Source: Australimonas brisbanensis (lineage in GTDB: Bacteria; Chloroflexota; Dehalococcoidia; Lucifugimonadales; Australimonadaceae). Taken from it: DNA of 64,000 nucleotides. Position numbers and translations under genes: made by a program. The stretch spans positions 1-64,000 of the forward strand of contig JAYQTA010000006.1 in assembly GCA_038147155.1 (NCBI GenBank), written 5' to 3'. The stretch's first letter is position 1; each line of letters opens with the position of its first letter. The notes beneath the pieces are model-generated. The model did no database searches. It was not told the origin of the DNA and was given only the letters and a program-made list of their open reading frames with translations. Below are positions 49,597 through 61,243 of the stretch, one piece after another.

Positions 49597-50585
49597 TCAC
49601 GGGAGCCCCCGCACTGCCCACGGATATGCCCGCCGACGCCCTGGGGCACCGGCGGCACATCCTGGACCTGGACGATTTCTCACGCGCCGAACTGGCGGGG
49701 GTGCTCACCACCGCCCAGGCGATGCGTCAGGTGCTCAACCGCGACATCAAGAAGGTGCCCTCGCTGCGGGGCAAGGTGGTGGTGACGCTGTTCCTAGAGG
49801 CGTCCACCCGCACGCGCGTGTCCTTCGAGCAGGCGGGCAAGATGCTCTCCGCCGACGTCATCAACATCTCCGGGTCGGGGTCGTCCGCCGAGAAGGGCGA
49901 GTCGCTGCTCAACACGGCGCTCACCCTCCAGGCCATGCACGCGGACCTGCTCATCATCCGCAGTCCGCACTCCGGCGCGCCCTACTTCCTGGCGCGCAAC
50001 CTGCCGCACACCGGCGTGGTGAACGCGGGCGACGGCCGCCACGCGCACCCCACCCAGGCGCTGCTGGACCTGCTGACCATGCGCGACCACCTGGGGGACC
50101 TGGCGGGCAAGCGGATCGTCATCGTGGGCGACGTGCTGCACTCGCGCGTGGCCCGCTCGGACATCCACGGTCTGGGGCTGGAGGGGGCGCAGGTGGTGCT
50201 CTCCGGCCCGCCCACCCTGATGCCGCCCCCCTGGGCCGCGCTGCCCACTCACGTGAGCATCGAGCCAGAGCTGGACGCGGCGGTGGAGGGGACCGACGTG
50301 GTGATGGCGCTGCGCATCCAGAAGGAGCGCATGGAGGGTGGCATGCTCCCGTCCATGCGCGAGTACTCGCGCCGCTGGGGCGTGACCGAGGCGCGCATGG
50401 CACGCGCCAAGCCCGGCGCGCTGCTGATGCACCCCGGCCCCATGAACGAGGGGCTGGAGATCGCATCGTCCCTGGCCCATGACCCGCGCTCCCAGATAGA
50501 GGAGCAGGTGACCAACGGCGTCGCCGTCCGCATGGCGGTGCTCTACCAGCTGCTGACGGGAGCGACCAACGGAGTGAACGCATGA
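49593..50585 (+). CDS. pyrB: Aspartate carbamoyltransferase catalytic subunit
   Basis: A 330-residue catalytic chain joining carbamoyl phosphate to aspartate. FLEASTRTRVSFEQAGKML is the carbamoyl-phosphate loop (STRTR), HPTQALLDLLTM and the aspartate-side MHPGPMNEGLEI are clear. An N-terminal extension of about 20 residues precedes the family start. No pyrI is present. It overlaps pyrR by four bases and pyrC by four bases. Confidence 0.96.
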   Translation: MITGAPALPTDMPADALGHRRHILDLDDFSRAELAGVLTTAQAMRQVLNRDIKKVPSLRGKVVVTLFLEASTRTRVSFEQAGKMLSADVINISGSGSSAEKGESLLNTALTLQAMHADLLIIRSPHSGAPYFLARNLPHTGVVNAGDGRHAHPTQALLDLLTMRDHLGDLAGKRIVIVGDVLHSRVARSDIHGLGLEGAQVVLSGPPTLMPPPWAALPTHVSIEPELDAAVEGTDVVMALRIQKERMEGGMLPSMREYSRRWGVTEARMARAKPGALLMHPGPMNEGLEIASSLAHDPRSQIEEQVTNGVAVRMAVLYQLLTGATNGVNA

Positions 50586-51946
50586 GCGAGCAGCCCATCC
50601 TGATCCGGGGCGCACGCCTCATCGACCCTGTTGCCGGCACCGATTCCACCGGCGACCTGCTGCTGGCGGACGGGCGCATCGCCGCCGCAGGGAAGGTGGA
50701 CGGCGTCCCCGCCGATGCGCGCGTCATCGAGGCGAAGGGCCTGGTGGCCGCGCCCGGCTTCATCGACCTGCACACCCACCTGCGCGAGCCCGGCTTCGAG
50801 GACAAGGAGTCCATCGCCACGGGCGCGGCGGCAGGTGCGCGCGGCGGGTTCACCACCCTCTGCTCCATGCCCAACACCAACCCCGCCACCGACACCGGCG
50901 CGGTCGCCGCATTCATCCGGGCCCAGGCCGCAACGGCGGGCCCCGTGCGCGTGCTGCCCTTCGGCGCGGTGACGCGCGGTCGGGCGGGCAAGGAACTGAC
51001 GGACATGGAGGAGCTGGCCCGCGCGGGCGTGGTGGGCTTCACCGACGACGGCGCGCCGGTGGCGACGCCCGGGCTGATGCGCTCGGCGCTGGCGTACGCC
51101 GCCCAACTGGGGCTGTTCGTCTCCGACCACTGCGAGGACTACGCCCTCACCCGCGGGCTGGGCATCCACGACGGGTGGGTGGCCGACCGGCTGGGCCTGG
51201 CGGGCTACCCCTCCGCCGCCGAGGCGAACATCGTGGCGCGCGACATCGCCGCCGCCGAGGAGACGGGCGCGCACCTGCACATCGCCCACATCTCCACCGC
51301 CGCCGCCGTGGCGCTGGTGCGCGCGGCGCAGGAGCGCGGCCTGCGGGTCACGGCAGAGGCCACGCCCCACCACCTCACCCTCACCGAGGAGTGGGTGCTG
51401 GGCACCCACGGGCACTCGGCCCCCGGCGATGCGCTGGAGCCCGGCGCGTACGACACGCGCGCCAAGGTCTCCCCGCCCCTGCGTTCCCACGCGGACCGCG
51501 CGGCCGTGGCACAGGCCCTGGCCGACGGGGTCATCGCCGCCGTCGCCACCGACCACGCCCCGCACACCTATGGCGATAAGGCGGTACCGTTCGATGAGGC
51601 CAGCGTGGGCATCAGCGTGCTGGAGACGGCGCTGGGGTCGGTGCTGGGCCTGGTGAGCGCAGGAGCGCTCACCCTCCCCGCCCTGGTGCACCGGCTCACC
51701 GCGGGCCCCGCCTCCGTGCTGGGCCCCGCCTACGAGGCCTACGCCACCCTGGCGGCGGGCACCCCCGCTGACATCGTGCTGTTCAACCCCTCGGAGGAAT
51801 GGACGGTGGACCCCGCCGCCTTCGCCTCCAAGGGGCGCAACACCCCCCTGGACGGCGATGCGCTCACCGGGCGGGTGCTGCTGACCATCGCCGGGGGGCG
51901 CATCGCCCACGACGGCCTCACCCAGACCACCCCCAGGAGCCGCTGA
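50582..51946 (+). CDS. pyrC: Dihydroorotase
   Basis: A 454-residue type I dihydroorotase of the amidohydrolase superfamily, forming dihydroorotate from carbamoyl aspartate. Zinc-site motifs are FIDLHTHLREPGFEDKE, the CSMPNTNPATD substrate loop, SDHCEDYALT, HLHIAHISTAAAV and ATDHAPHTYGDKAVPF. Its start overlaps pyrB (ATGA), and carA begins one base after its stop. Confidence 0.96.
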   Translation: MSEQPILIRGARLIDPVAGTDSTGDLLLADGRIAAAGKVDGVPADARVIEAKGLVAAPGFIDLHTHLREPGFEDKESIATGAAAGARGGFTTLCSMPNTNPATDTGAVAAFIRAQAATAGPVRVLPFGAVTRGRAGKELTDMEELARAGVVGFTDDGAPVATPGLMRSALAYAAQLGLFVSDHCEDYALTRGLGIHDGWVADRLGLAGYPSAAEANIVARDIAAAEETGAHLHIAHISTAAAVALVRAAQERGLRVTAEATPHHLTLTEEWVLGTHGHSAPGDALEPGAYDTRAKVSPPLRSHADRAAVAQALADGVIAAVATDHAPHTYGDKAVPFDEASVGISVLETALGSVLGLVSAGALTLPALVHRLTAGPASVLGPAYEAYATLAAGTPADIVLFNPSEEWTVDPAAFASKGRNTPLDGDALTGRVLLTIAGGRIAHDGLTQTTPRSR

Positions 51947-51947
51947 C

Positions 51948-53021
51948 GTGACCGAACGCCCCGCACACCTGGTCCTGGCCGACGGCACGGTGCTCACCGG
52001 CGCCGGGTTCGGCGCGCAGACCGACACCACCGGCGAGGTAGTGTTCAACACCTCCATGACCGGCTACCAGGAGATGCTCACCGACCCCTCCTACGCCGGG
52101 CAGATTCTGGTGCCCACCTACCCGCTCCAGGGCAACTACGGCACCACGGCGGAGGACGTGGAGTCGCGCCAGGTGCAGGTCTCGGCCTTCATCGTGCGCG
52201 GGCACTCCCCCACCCCCTCCCACTACAACTCCGAGGGCACGCTGGACGCCTACCTGAAGGCGGCGGGCATCCCCGGCATCAGCGGGGTGGATACGCGCAT
52301 GCTCACCCGGCGCATCCGCTCCCACGGTGTGCTCATGGGGGCCGTCACCTGGGGCGACCCGGCGGCCGCCGCCGAACGCCTGCGCGCTCTGCCCGCCTAC
52401 GACACGGTGAATTTCGTGGAGCGCGTCAGCGTGGCGGAGGGCTACGAATACACGGGAAAGGGCGATCGGCAGATCGTGGTGGTGGACTGCGGCGTGAAGC
52501 ACGCCATCCTGCGCTACCTTGCCAGGGCGGGCTGCCGCGTCCACGTGCTCCCGTCGAACGCCACCGCCGAGGAGGTGCTGGCGCTGCGCCCCCACGGGGT
52601 GCTCTTCTCGCCGGGCCCCGGCGACCCGGTGCACAACGGGCCCACCGTCGCGACGGCCAAGGCCGTCATGGACAAGGTGCCCGTGATGGGCATCTGCCTG
52701 GGCCACCAGATCATCGCCCGCGCCCTGGGTGCGGAGACCTACAAGCTCAAGTTCGGCCACCGGGGCGGCAACCACCCGGTGCAGGAGCTGGCGACAGGGC
52801 GCGTGTCCATCACCGCTCAGAACCACGGGTACGCCGTGGCCGACGAGGGCCTGCCCGACGCCCTGCGCGTGAGCCACCGCAACCTGAACGACGGCACCAT
52901 CGAGGGATTGGAGCACCGCGAACTGCCGGTGCTGACGATCCAGTACCACTCGGAGGCCTCCCCCGGCCCCCTGGACAACCAGCACCTGTTCGACCGGTTC
53001 CTGGACAAGGTGCGCGCGTAA
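51948..53021 (+). CDS. carA: Carbamoyl-phosphate synthase small (glutaminase) subunit
   Basis: A 357-residue glutamine amidotransferase subunit. N-terminal VLADGTVLTGAGFGA and VVFNTSMTGYQEMLTDPSY, the nucleophile Cys in MGICLGHQI, and the later FGHRGGNHPV, with the His-Glu pair in TIQYHSEASPG. It starts with GTG behind AGGAG. It delivers ammonia to CarB, encoded next. Confidence 0.96.
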   Translation: MTERPAHLVLADGTVLTGAGFGAQTDTTGEVVFNTSMTGYQEMLTDPSYAGQILVPTYPLQGNYGTTAEDVESRQVQVSAFIVRGHSPTPSHYNSEGTLDAYLKAAGIPGISGVDTRMLTRRIRSHGVLMGAVTWGDPAAAAERLRALPAYDTVNFVERVSVAEGYEYTGKGDRQIVVVDCGVKHAILRYLARAGCRVHVLPSNATAEEVLALRPHGVLFSPGPGDPVHNGPTVATAKAVMDKVPVMGICLGHQIIARALGAETYKLKFGHRGGNHPVQELATGRVSITAQNHGYAVADEGLPDALRVSHRNLNDGTIEGLEHRELPVLTIQYHSEASPGPLDNQHLFDRFLDKVRA

Positions 53022-53036
53022 CGAGACCCCCAACGC

Positions 53037-53054
53037 GCCGCCCGATGGGGCGGC
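53037..53054 (+). other. Hairpin between carA and carB
   Basis: GCCGCCC pairs with GGGCGGC around GATG in the 61-base carA-carB gap. There is no T-tract, so it is more likely an mRNA processing or translation-tuning element than a terminator. Confidence 0.4.
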
Positions 53055-53082
53055 AGCATGCAGGCATGAGGTGGACAGAAGC

Positions 53083-56424
<3,342 letters not shown>

Positions 56425-56446
56425 GGCATCGGGGGCGGGCTGGCGG

Positions 56447-56452
56447 TAGAAT
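56447..56452 (+). promoter_or_regulatory. Possible -10 box before the HPRT gene
   Basis: TAGAAT lies 32 bases before the TTG start at 56485 and 22 bases after the carB stop. It would let the gene be transcribed apart from the pyr operon. No clear -35 is seen. Confidence 0.4.
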
Positions 56453-56484
56453 AGGCGCACCCCACCGGGTGACGAGGAGCGACA

Positions 56485-58245
56485 TTGGCGGAACAGCACA
56501 CCGACGCAACGGGCGCAGCGCCCCAGCAACTAGCCAAGCCCGCGCGCAGGCGGCGCGCCCCGGCCAAGAAGGCAGCAGCACCCGCGACGGCGGCCAGCAC
56601 GGCCCCCACGCAGGACGCAGCGCCCGCCGAGGCCCCCTCCGCGCAAGCGGCCGAGACTGAGGCCAAGCCCGCAACCCGCAGGCGGCGCGCCCCGGCCAAG
56701 AAGACCGACGCGCCCGCCGATGGCCCCGCACCGGAGGCCCCCACGGGGAAGGCGAAGCCTGCAACCCGCAAACGGCGCTCAACGGCCAAGAAGGCCGAGG
56801 TGCCCGCCGCTGAGGCTGTGGCTGAGCCGGTGGCGGAGGCCGAGGCCAAGCCCGCCACCCGCCGCAGGCGCACCGCCGCCAAGAAGGCAGACGCCTCCGC
56901 CGCCGAGGTTGTGGCTGAGCCGGTGGCGGAGGCCGAAGCCAAGCCTGCCACCCGCCGCAGGCGCACCGCCGCCAAGAAGGCCGACGCGCCCACCGCCGAG
57001 GCTGTGGCGGAGCCTGCGGCGGAGGCCAAGGCCAAGCCCGCCACCCGCCGCAGGCGCACCGCCGCCAAGAAGGCCGACGCGCCCGCCGCCGAGGCCGCTG
57101 CCGCGGAGGCACCCGCGCCGGAGGAGGCCCCGGCGGATGCCGTCGCCGAGGGCGAGGGCGAGGTGCGCACGCGCCGCCGCCGTGGTCACCGGGGCGGCGC
57201 GCGCCGTCGCAAGGCCAAGGCAGCGCAGGCCGGGCCCGCCGGCCCCGACGCACCGCTGGGGGCCGAGGCGCTCCACACCGAGGAGCACAACATCTTCCTG
57301 CCCGCGGGGGAGAACCTGCACGGCGGGCGCACCCTGGGCAAGAAGGAGAACATCCCGGCCCCGGACACCACCATCGACGTGTCCTTCATGCACCCGTCGG
57401 AGATCGAGTTCGCGGCGCTGTTGGACTACTACCACATCAACTATCTGTACGAGCCGCGCTCCTTCCCGCTGCGCTGGGACGGAGAGCGGGTGGTGGAGAT
57501 GTTCACCCCGGACTTCTACCTGCCGGAGTACGACCAGTACTTCGAACTGACCACCATGAAGCAGTCGCTGGTGACGCAGAAGAACCGCAAGCTGCGCCAC
57601 GTGCGCGAGATGTACCCGGAGATCAACGTCCAGCTCCTCTACCGGCGCGACCTGATGCGCCTCATGGGCAAGTACGGCTTCGGACCCCTCTCCCAGGTGA
57701 GCGTGGAGGGCACGGAGCAGAAGCTGTTCAGCGCGGAGCAGGTGCGCGCACGCGTCGCGGAGCTGGGCCGCCAACTGGCCCGCGACTACGCGGGCAGGGA
57801 CCCGTTGGTGATCGGCGTGCTGCGCGGGGTGGTGGTGTTCATGGCTGACCTGGTCCGCCAGATGGACATCCCCCTCCAGATGGAGTTCATGGAGATCTCC
57901 CACTACGGCGAGGAGCGCACGCGCACCATCGACGTGCTGCGCGACGTGGGCACCGACATCAAGGGCCGTCACGTCATCGTGGTGGAGGACATCGTGGACA
58001 CGGGCCTCACCCTGCGCTACCTGCTGGAGTACCTGCAGAACCGCGGGCCCGCCAGCCTGAAGGTGTGCACGCTGCTGGACAAGCGCGCCCGGCGCGTCGC
58101 CAACATCAACGTGGACTACGTGGGCTTCGAGGTGGGCGACGAGTTCGTCATCGGCTACGGGCTGGACTACGGCGGGCGCTACCGCAACCTGCCCTACATC
58201 GGCGTGCTCAAGCCCCAGGAGCCCAAGGCCGTGGCCCAGCGTTAA
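56485..58245 (+). CDS. hpt: Hypoxanthine phosphoribosyltransferase with H1-like tail and nuclease-like domain
   Basis: A 586-residue three-part protein. Residues 15-250 are an Ala/Lys/Pro/Glu-rich disordered tail with about six copies of an AKPATRRRRTAAKK unit, like bacterial histone-H1-type tails. Residues about 302-402 have PSEIEFAALLDYY, then FTPDFYLPEYDQYFELTT, a pattern like PD-(D/E)XK nuclease-fold domains with the usual Lys replaced. Residues about 406-586 are a complete HPRT with VIGVLRGVVVFMADLVR and PRPP motif VIVVEDIVDTGLTLRYLL. A normal HPRT is only about 180 residues. The TTG start has GAGGAG upstream. It follows carB and so sits with nucleotide synthesis genes. Confidence 0.88.
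   Translation: MAEQHTDATGAAPQQLAKPARRRRAPAKKAAAPATAASTAPTQDAAPAEAPSAQAAETEAKPATRRRRAPAKKTDAPADGPAPEAPTGKAKPATRKRRSTAKKAEVPAAEAVAEPVAEAEAKPATRRRRTAAKKADASAAEVVAEPVAEAEAKPATRRRRTAAKKADAPTAEAVAEPAAEAKAKPATRRRRTAAKKADAPAAEAAAAEAPAPEEAPADAVAEGEGEVRTRRRRGHRGGARRRKAKAAQAGPAGPDAPLGAEALHTEEHNIFLPAGENLHGGRTLGKKENIPAPDTTIDVSFMHPSEIEFAALLDYYHINYLYEPRSFPLRWDGERVVEMFTPDFYLPEYDQYFELTTMKQSLVTQKNRKLRHVREMYPEINVQLLYRRDLMRLMGKYGFGPLSQVSVEGTEQKLFSAEQVRARVAELGRQLARDYAGRDPLVIGVLRGVVVFMADLVRQMDIPLQMEFMEISHYGEERTRTIDVLRDVGTDIKGRHVIVVEDIVDTGLTLRYLLEYLQNRGPASLKVCTLLDKRARRVANINVDYVGFEVGDEFVIGYGLDYGGRYRNLPYIGVLKPQEPKAVAQR
56535..57108 (+). repeat. In-gene tandem repeats coding the H1-like tail
   Basis: Units of roughly 90 bases each encode a basic block (AKPATRRRRTAAKK or a variant) and an acidic/alanine block (ADAPAAEAVAEPVAE). 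Units two to six are the most alike, with near-identical DNA such as the CCCGCCACCCGCCGC stretch. Length variation by slippage is likely. Confidence 0.8.
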
Positions 58246-58246
58246 A

Positions 58247-58266
58247 GACCCGCGATGCGGGTCCTT
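58247..58266 (+). terminator. Terminator of the HPRT gene
   Basis: GACCCGC (58247-58253) pairs with GCGGGTC (58257-58263) around GAT, followed by CTT. It begins two bases after the stop codon. Confidence 0.65.
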
Positions 58267-58274
58267 AATGCTGA

Positions 58275-58400
58275 TTGTCCCGGCTGCCTGCGGCAGCCTC
58301 GTTCCAGGGGACTCCCCTGCGCGCCCGCGGCGCTACCCCGTCTCCGCTCGCTCGGCGCTCGCTCATGGCAGCAAGCGCATGGCCAGCACGAATAGAACGG
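58275..58400 (-). repeat. Intergenic repeat, family B, copy 1
   Basis: Read on the minus strand it contains GTGCTGGCCATGCGCTTG, CTGCCATGAGCG, GCGGAGACGGGG and CCGCGGGC in that order. The plus strand at 61120-61243 shows the same blocks (TGCTGGCCA, CTGCCATGAGCG, GCGGAGACGGGG, CCGCGGGC) at almost the same spacing. The core of about 80 bases agrees at roughly four in five positions. The two copies are inverted and bracket the bicupin pair. Confidence 0.65.
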
Positions 58401-58454
58401 GGCACGCAGTGGGGCGCAGCCCCAAGAACGCCGACAAGCCAGGGTGTGTCCGGG

Positions 58455-58529
58455 CTAGAGGGGTGCAGTGGGAGAGGGCACCTCTCCCCGCCGGGGGTTC
58501 GGCGCGCAGCGCCCAGGGGGTGTCCCCCT
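58455..58529 (+). repeat. GC-rich intergenic repeat, family A, copy 2
   Basis: Shares with the minus strand of 21-96 the order CTAG, GGGGTGCAG-like, GGGAGAGGG-like, CTCCC, GCCGG-GG, GC-CAGC and CAGGGGGTG-CCCC. This type of spacer repeat suggests a family spread through the genome. Confidence 0.5.
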
Positions 58530-58647
58530 TATTCAAGCGAGCGCAGCGAGCGGGAACCCCCCGCTCGTTTGCCCGCGCGCCGGGAAACGGCTACCCTTCC
58601 TGGGACGCGCGCGATGCGCCTGGTCAACCCACCCAGGAGACACACCC

Positions 58648-59805
58648 ATGGTCATGCAGGGCACCGACATGAAGGTCGCCGCCACGCCCACCGACGGGCT
58701 GACGGACTTCACCGAAGAGGACGGGTACAAGAACTGGCTCAAGGAGGAGGGCGTCAAGGTCATCGAGGACTACGCCTTCCCGCAGATGATGGACATCGAG
58801 CTGGGCCCGTGGGAGCGCAAGGGCGGCAAGGGGGCGGTGATCCACATCCCCTACCACCACCTGCCCAACGACTGCCACGTGGTGGAGATCGCCCCCGGCG
58901 GCAAGTCGGAGCCTGAGCACCACATGTACGAGCTGGAGATCTACGTGGTCTCGGGCAGGGGCGCCACCACCATCTGGCAAGACGAGAAGCACAAGAAGAC
59001 CTTCGAGTGGCAGAAGGGCTCGCTCTTCTCCATCCCCCTGAACGCCTGGTACCAGCTGTTCAACGCCACCCAGGAGCCCGCGCGCTACATCGCGGTGACC
59101 AACGCGCCGCCGATGATGCGCCTGTTCCGCGACCGCGAGTACATGTTCAACAACCCGCACCAGTTCACCAAGCGCTACAGCGCCGATGACGAGTACTTCT
59201 CCGGCAACGGCAAGCTGTACAACCGGCGCGTGTGGCAGTCCAACTTCATCCCCAACGCGCCGGACATGGCGCTCTACGGGTGGAAGGAGCGCGGCGCGGG
59301 CGGCATCAACGCCATGCTGGAGATGGCAGGGAACAACCTCAAGTCCCACATCTCCGAGTTCCCCGTGGGCACCTACAAGAAGGCGCACCGGCACGGACCG
59401 GGAGCCCACCTGGTGCTCCTGTCGGGTGACGCGGGCTACTCCCTCCTGTGGACCAAGGAGGACCGCTCCGACATGCAGAAGGTGGAGTGGCAGGTGGGCT
59501 CGCTGGTGATCATCCCCTCGGACGGCACCTTCCACCAGCACTTCAACTCCGGCACCAAGCGCGCCCGCTACATGGCGCTGCGCTCCGGTGACCAGGGCTT
59601 CTACGCCCCGCAGTCCATGGGCTCGCGCATGGCCGACGTGTCCATCAAGGAGGGCGGTTGGCAGATCGAATACGGGGACGAGGAGAAGGAGATCCACCAG
59701 ATCTTCGAGGCCGAACTGGCCAAGAACGGGGCCCAGTGCAACATGAAGGCGTTCATCCCCTGGTGCACCGGGGTGGCCGGGGTCACCTCCGAGCGCGACA
59801 CCTAG
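58648..59805 (+). CDS. Bicupin protein, paralogue 2
   Basis: A 385-residue double cupin closely related to the next gene and to the one at 29917-31032. Barrel one: APGGKSEPEHHMYELEIYVV, GRGATT and then NAWYQLFNATQ, where the motif-2 His of the paralogues (QHFN, QHMN) is replaced by Leu. Barrel two: FPVGTYKKAHRHGPGAH and GTFHQHFNSG keep the His set. AGGAG lies about ten bases before the ATG at 58648. No signal peptide. The name or reaction of the family is not known to me. Confidence 0.8.
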   Translation: MVMQGTDMKVAATPTDGLTDFTEEDGYKNWLKEEGVKVIEDYAFPQMMDIELGPWERKGGKGAVIHIPYHHLPNDCHVVEIAPGGKSEPEHHMYELEIYVVSGRGATTIWQDEKHKKTFEWQKGSLFSIPLNAWYQLFNATQEPARYIAVTNAPPMMRLFRDREYMFNNPHQFTKRYSADDEYFSGNGKLYNRRVWQSNFIPNAPDMALYGWKERGAGGINAMLEMAGNNLKSHISEFPVGTYKKAHRHGPGAHLVLLSGDAGYSLLWTKEDRSDMQKVEWQVGSLVIIPSDGTFHQHFNSGTKRARYMALRSGDQGFYAPQSMGSRMADVSIKEGGWQIEYGDEEKEIHQIFEAELAKNGAQCNMKAFIPWCTGVAGVTSERDT

Positions 59806-59818
59806 GCATCAGATCACA

Positions 59819-59843
59819 CCGGAGCGGGCGTGACCCGCTCCGG
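59819..59843 (+). other. Hairpin between the two bicupin genes
   Basis: CCGGAGCGGG and CCCGCTCCGG pair perfectly over ten bases around CGTGA in the 68-base gap. There is no T-tract. It may stabilise or uncouple the upstream message. Confidence 0.5.
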
Positions 59844-59873
59844 CCGGTTCACGCAGCACCCAAGGAGCAACAC

Positions 59874-61022
59874 ATGACGACCAACGAAGACATCCTCCGC
59901 GCATCGGCCCCCACGGGCGAGTTGGAGGAGATGGTGATCGATGACCCGTACCTGGGCTGGATCGCGCGAGAGGGCGTGCCCTTGATCGAGGAGTACGCCT
60001 TCGAGTCGCTGGTGGACACCGAACTGGGTCGCTGGGAGCGCAAGGGCGGGCGCGGGGCCATAATCAACATCCCCAACGACGTGCTGCCCAACGACGCGCA
60101 CGTGGTGGAGATCAAGGCCGGCGGCAAGTCGGAGCCCGAGCACCACATGTATGAGGAGTTCTGCTACATCCTCAAGGGCCGGGGCGCCACCACCATCACC
60201 ATGGGCAGCGCTAAGACCACCTTCGAGTGGCACGAGGGCTCGCTCTTCGCCATCCCCCTGAACGCCACCTACCAGCACTTCAACGCCTCGGGCGCGGAGC
60301 CGGTGCGCTACATCAGCGTGACCAACGCGCCGGTGATGATGCGCCTGTTCATGAACGATGAGTTCATCTTCAACAACGACTTCCTCTTCTCCGACCGCTT
60401 CTCCGGCGAGGAGGACTACTTCTCCGGCACGGGCAAGCTGTTCAAGCGCCGGGTGTGGTCGGCCAACTTCGTGCCCAACGCCCCCGACATGCCCCTCTAC
60501 ACCTGGAAGAACCGGGGCGCGGGCGGGGTGAATGCCATGCTGGAGATGGCGGGCAACTCCACCAAAGCGCACATCTCCGAGTTCCCCGTGGGCACCTACA
60601 AGAAGGGCCACCGCCACGGGCCGGGCGCACACCTGCTGATTCTCTCCGGCGAGGGCTTCTCCCTGCTGTGGACCAAGCCCGACATGTCCGACCTGCGCAA
60701 GGCCGACTGGCGCGTGGGCGGCATGGTGACCGTGCCCAACGAGGGCACCTACCACCAGCACTTCAACACCGGCAAGACCCGCGCGCGCTACATGGCGCTC
60801 AAGCCGGGCGACACGGGCCTGAAGGCCCCGCTTGCCGGTTCGCGCGGCTCCGACGTGTCCATGAAGGACGGCGGCATCCAGGTGGAGTACGAGGACGAGG
60901 CACGCAAGGTGCACGAGATCTTCGAGGCGGAGCTCGCCAAGCGCGGCGCTCCCTGCCGCATGAAGGCCTTCATCCCCTACTGCACCGGCGAGGTGGGCCC
61001 CACCTCCGAGCGCGACGCCTAA
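59874..61022 (+). CDS. Bicupin protein, paralogue 3
   Basis: A 382-residue double cupin in tandem with paralogue 2, and alike over the whole length (shared WERKGG, KSEPEHHMYE, NAMLEMAGN, FPVGTYKK, HRHGPGAH and SERD end). Barrel one keeps ATYQHFNASG, so its His set is fuller than in paralogue 2. Barrel two has YKKGHRHGPGAHLLIL and GTYHQHFNTG. AAGGAG precedes the ATG. Probably a recent duplication; the pair may act on one pathway or form hetero-oligomers. Confidence 0.8.
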   Translation: MTTNEDILRASAPTGELEEMVIDDPYLGWIAREGVPLIEEYAFESLVDTELGRWERKGGRGAIINIPNDVLPNDAHVVEIKAGGKSEPEHHMYEEFCYILKGRGATTITMGSAKTTFEWHEGSLFAIPLNATYQHFNASGAEPVRYISVTNAPVMMRLFMNDEFIFNNDFLFSDRFSGEEDYFSGTGKLFKRRVWSANFVPNAPDMPLYTWKNRGAGGVNAMLEMAGNSTKAHISEFPVGTYKKGHRHGPGAHLLILSGEGFSLLWTKPDMSDLRKADWRVGGMVTVPNEGTYHQHFNTGKTRARYMALKPGDTGLKAPLAGSRGSDVSMKDGGIQVEYEDEARKVHEIFEAELAKRGAPCRMKAFIPYCTGEVGPTSERDA

Positions 61023-61051
61023 GGCTCGCGGTCAAAGATGACGGTTCGGGG

Positions 61052-61074
61052 CCCGCAGCTGATGGCTGCGGGCG
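61052..61074 (+). terminator. Stem-loop after the bicupin pair
   Basis: GCCCGCAGC (61052-61060) pairs with GCTGCGGGC (61066-61074), then GCTGTTAT. It is 29 bases past the stop and probably ends the bicupin transcript. Confidence 0.6.
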
Positions 61075-61119
61075 CTGTTATCGGACCGCATCCGCGAAGT
61101 GCGGCACCACGCCGAACCG

Positions 61120-61243
61120 AACCAGATGCTGGCCACGCCCCTGCTGCCATGAGCGCCCGCCCAGGGCGCGGAGACGGGGGTAGGCCCGCGGGCCGAAGGG
61201 AGAGCCCCTTCCATCGAGCGACCGGAGGGAGCGGAGAACAGGG
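61120..61243 (+). repeat. Intergenic repeat, family B, copy 2
   Basis: Plus-strand counterpart of the element at 58275-58400, with the conserved blocks TGCTGGCCA, TGCTGCCATGAGCG, GCGGAGACGGGG and CCGCGGGC. Similarity continues more weakly through AGGG-AG-CCCCT and CGAG-G-CCG-AGG to the stop of the metF-like gene at 61244. Confidence 0.65.

Larger units (their letters stand above)
58246..58647. other. 402-base spacer with terminator and two repeats
   Basis: No credible gene. It holds the terminator of the HPRT gene (58247-58266), an inverted copy of repeat family B (58275-58400), a copy of repeat family A (58455-58529) and the ribosome site of the next gene. GC skew and repeated GCTCGCTCGGCGCTCGCTC-like runs are notable. 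Confidence 0.6.

Noticed and set aside
56535..57108. Regular repeats that could be taken for a CRISPR array
   Set aside because: The repeats are contiguous, in frame and code for a basic Lys/Arg/Ala tail; there are no unique spacers and no cas genes.
58275..58916. Long open frames across the 58.3-58.6 kb spacer
   Set aside because: They cross the repeats and run out of frame into the bicupin gene; no start signal is present and the composition is that of GC-rich spacer.
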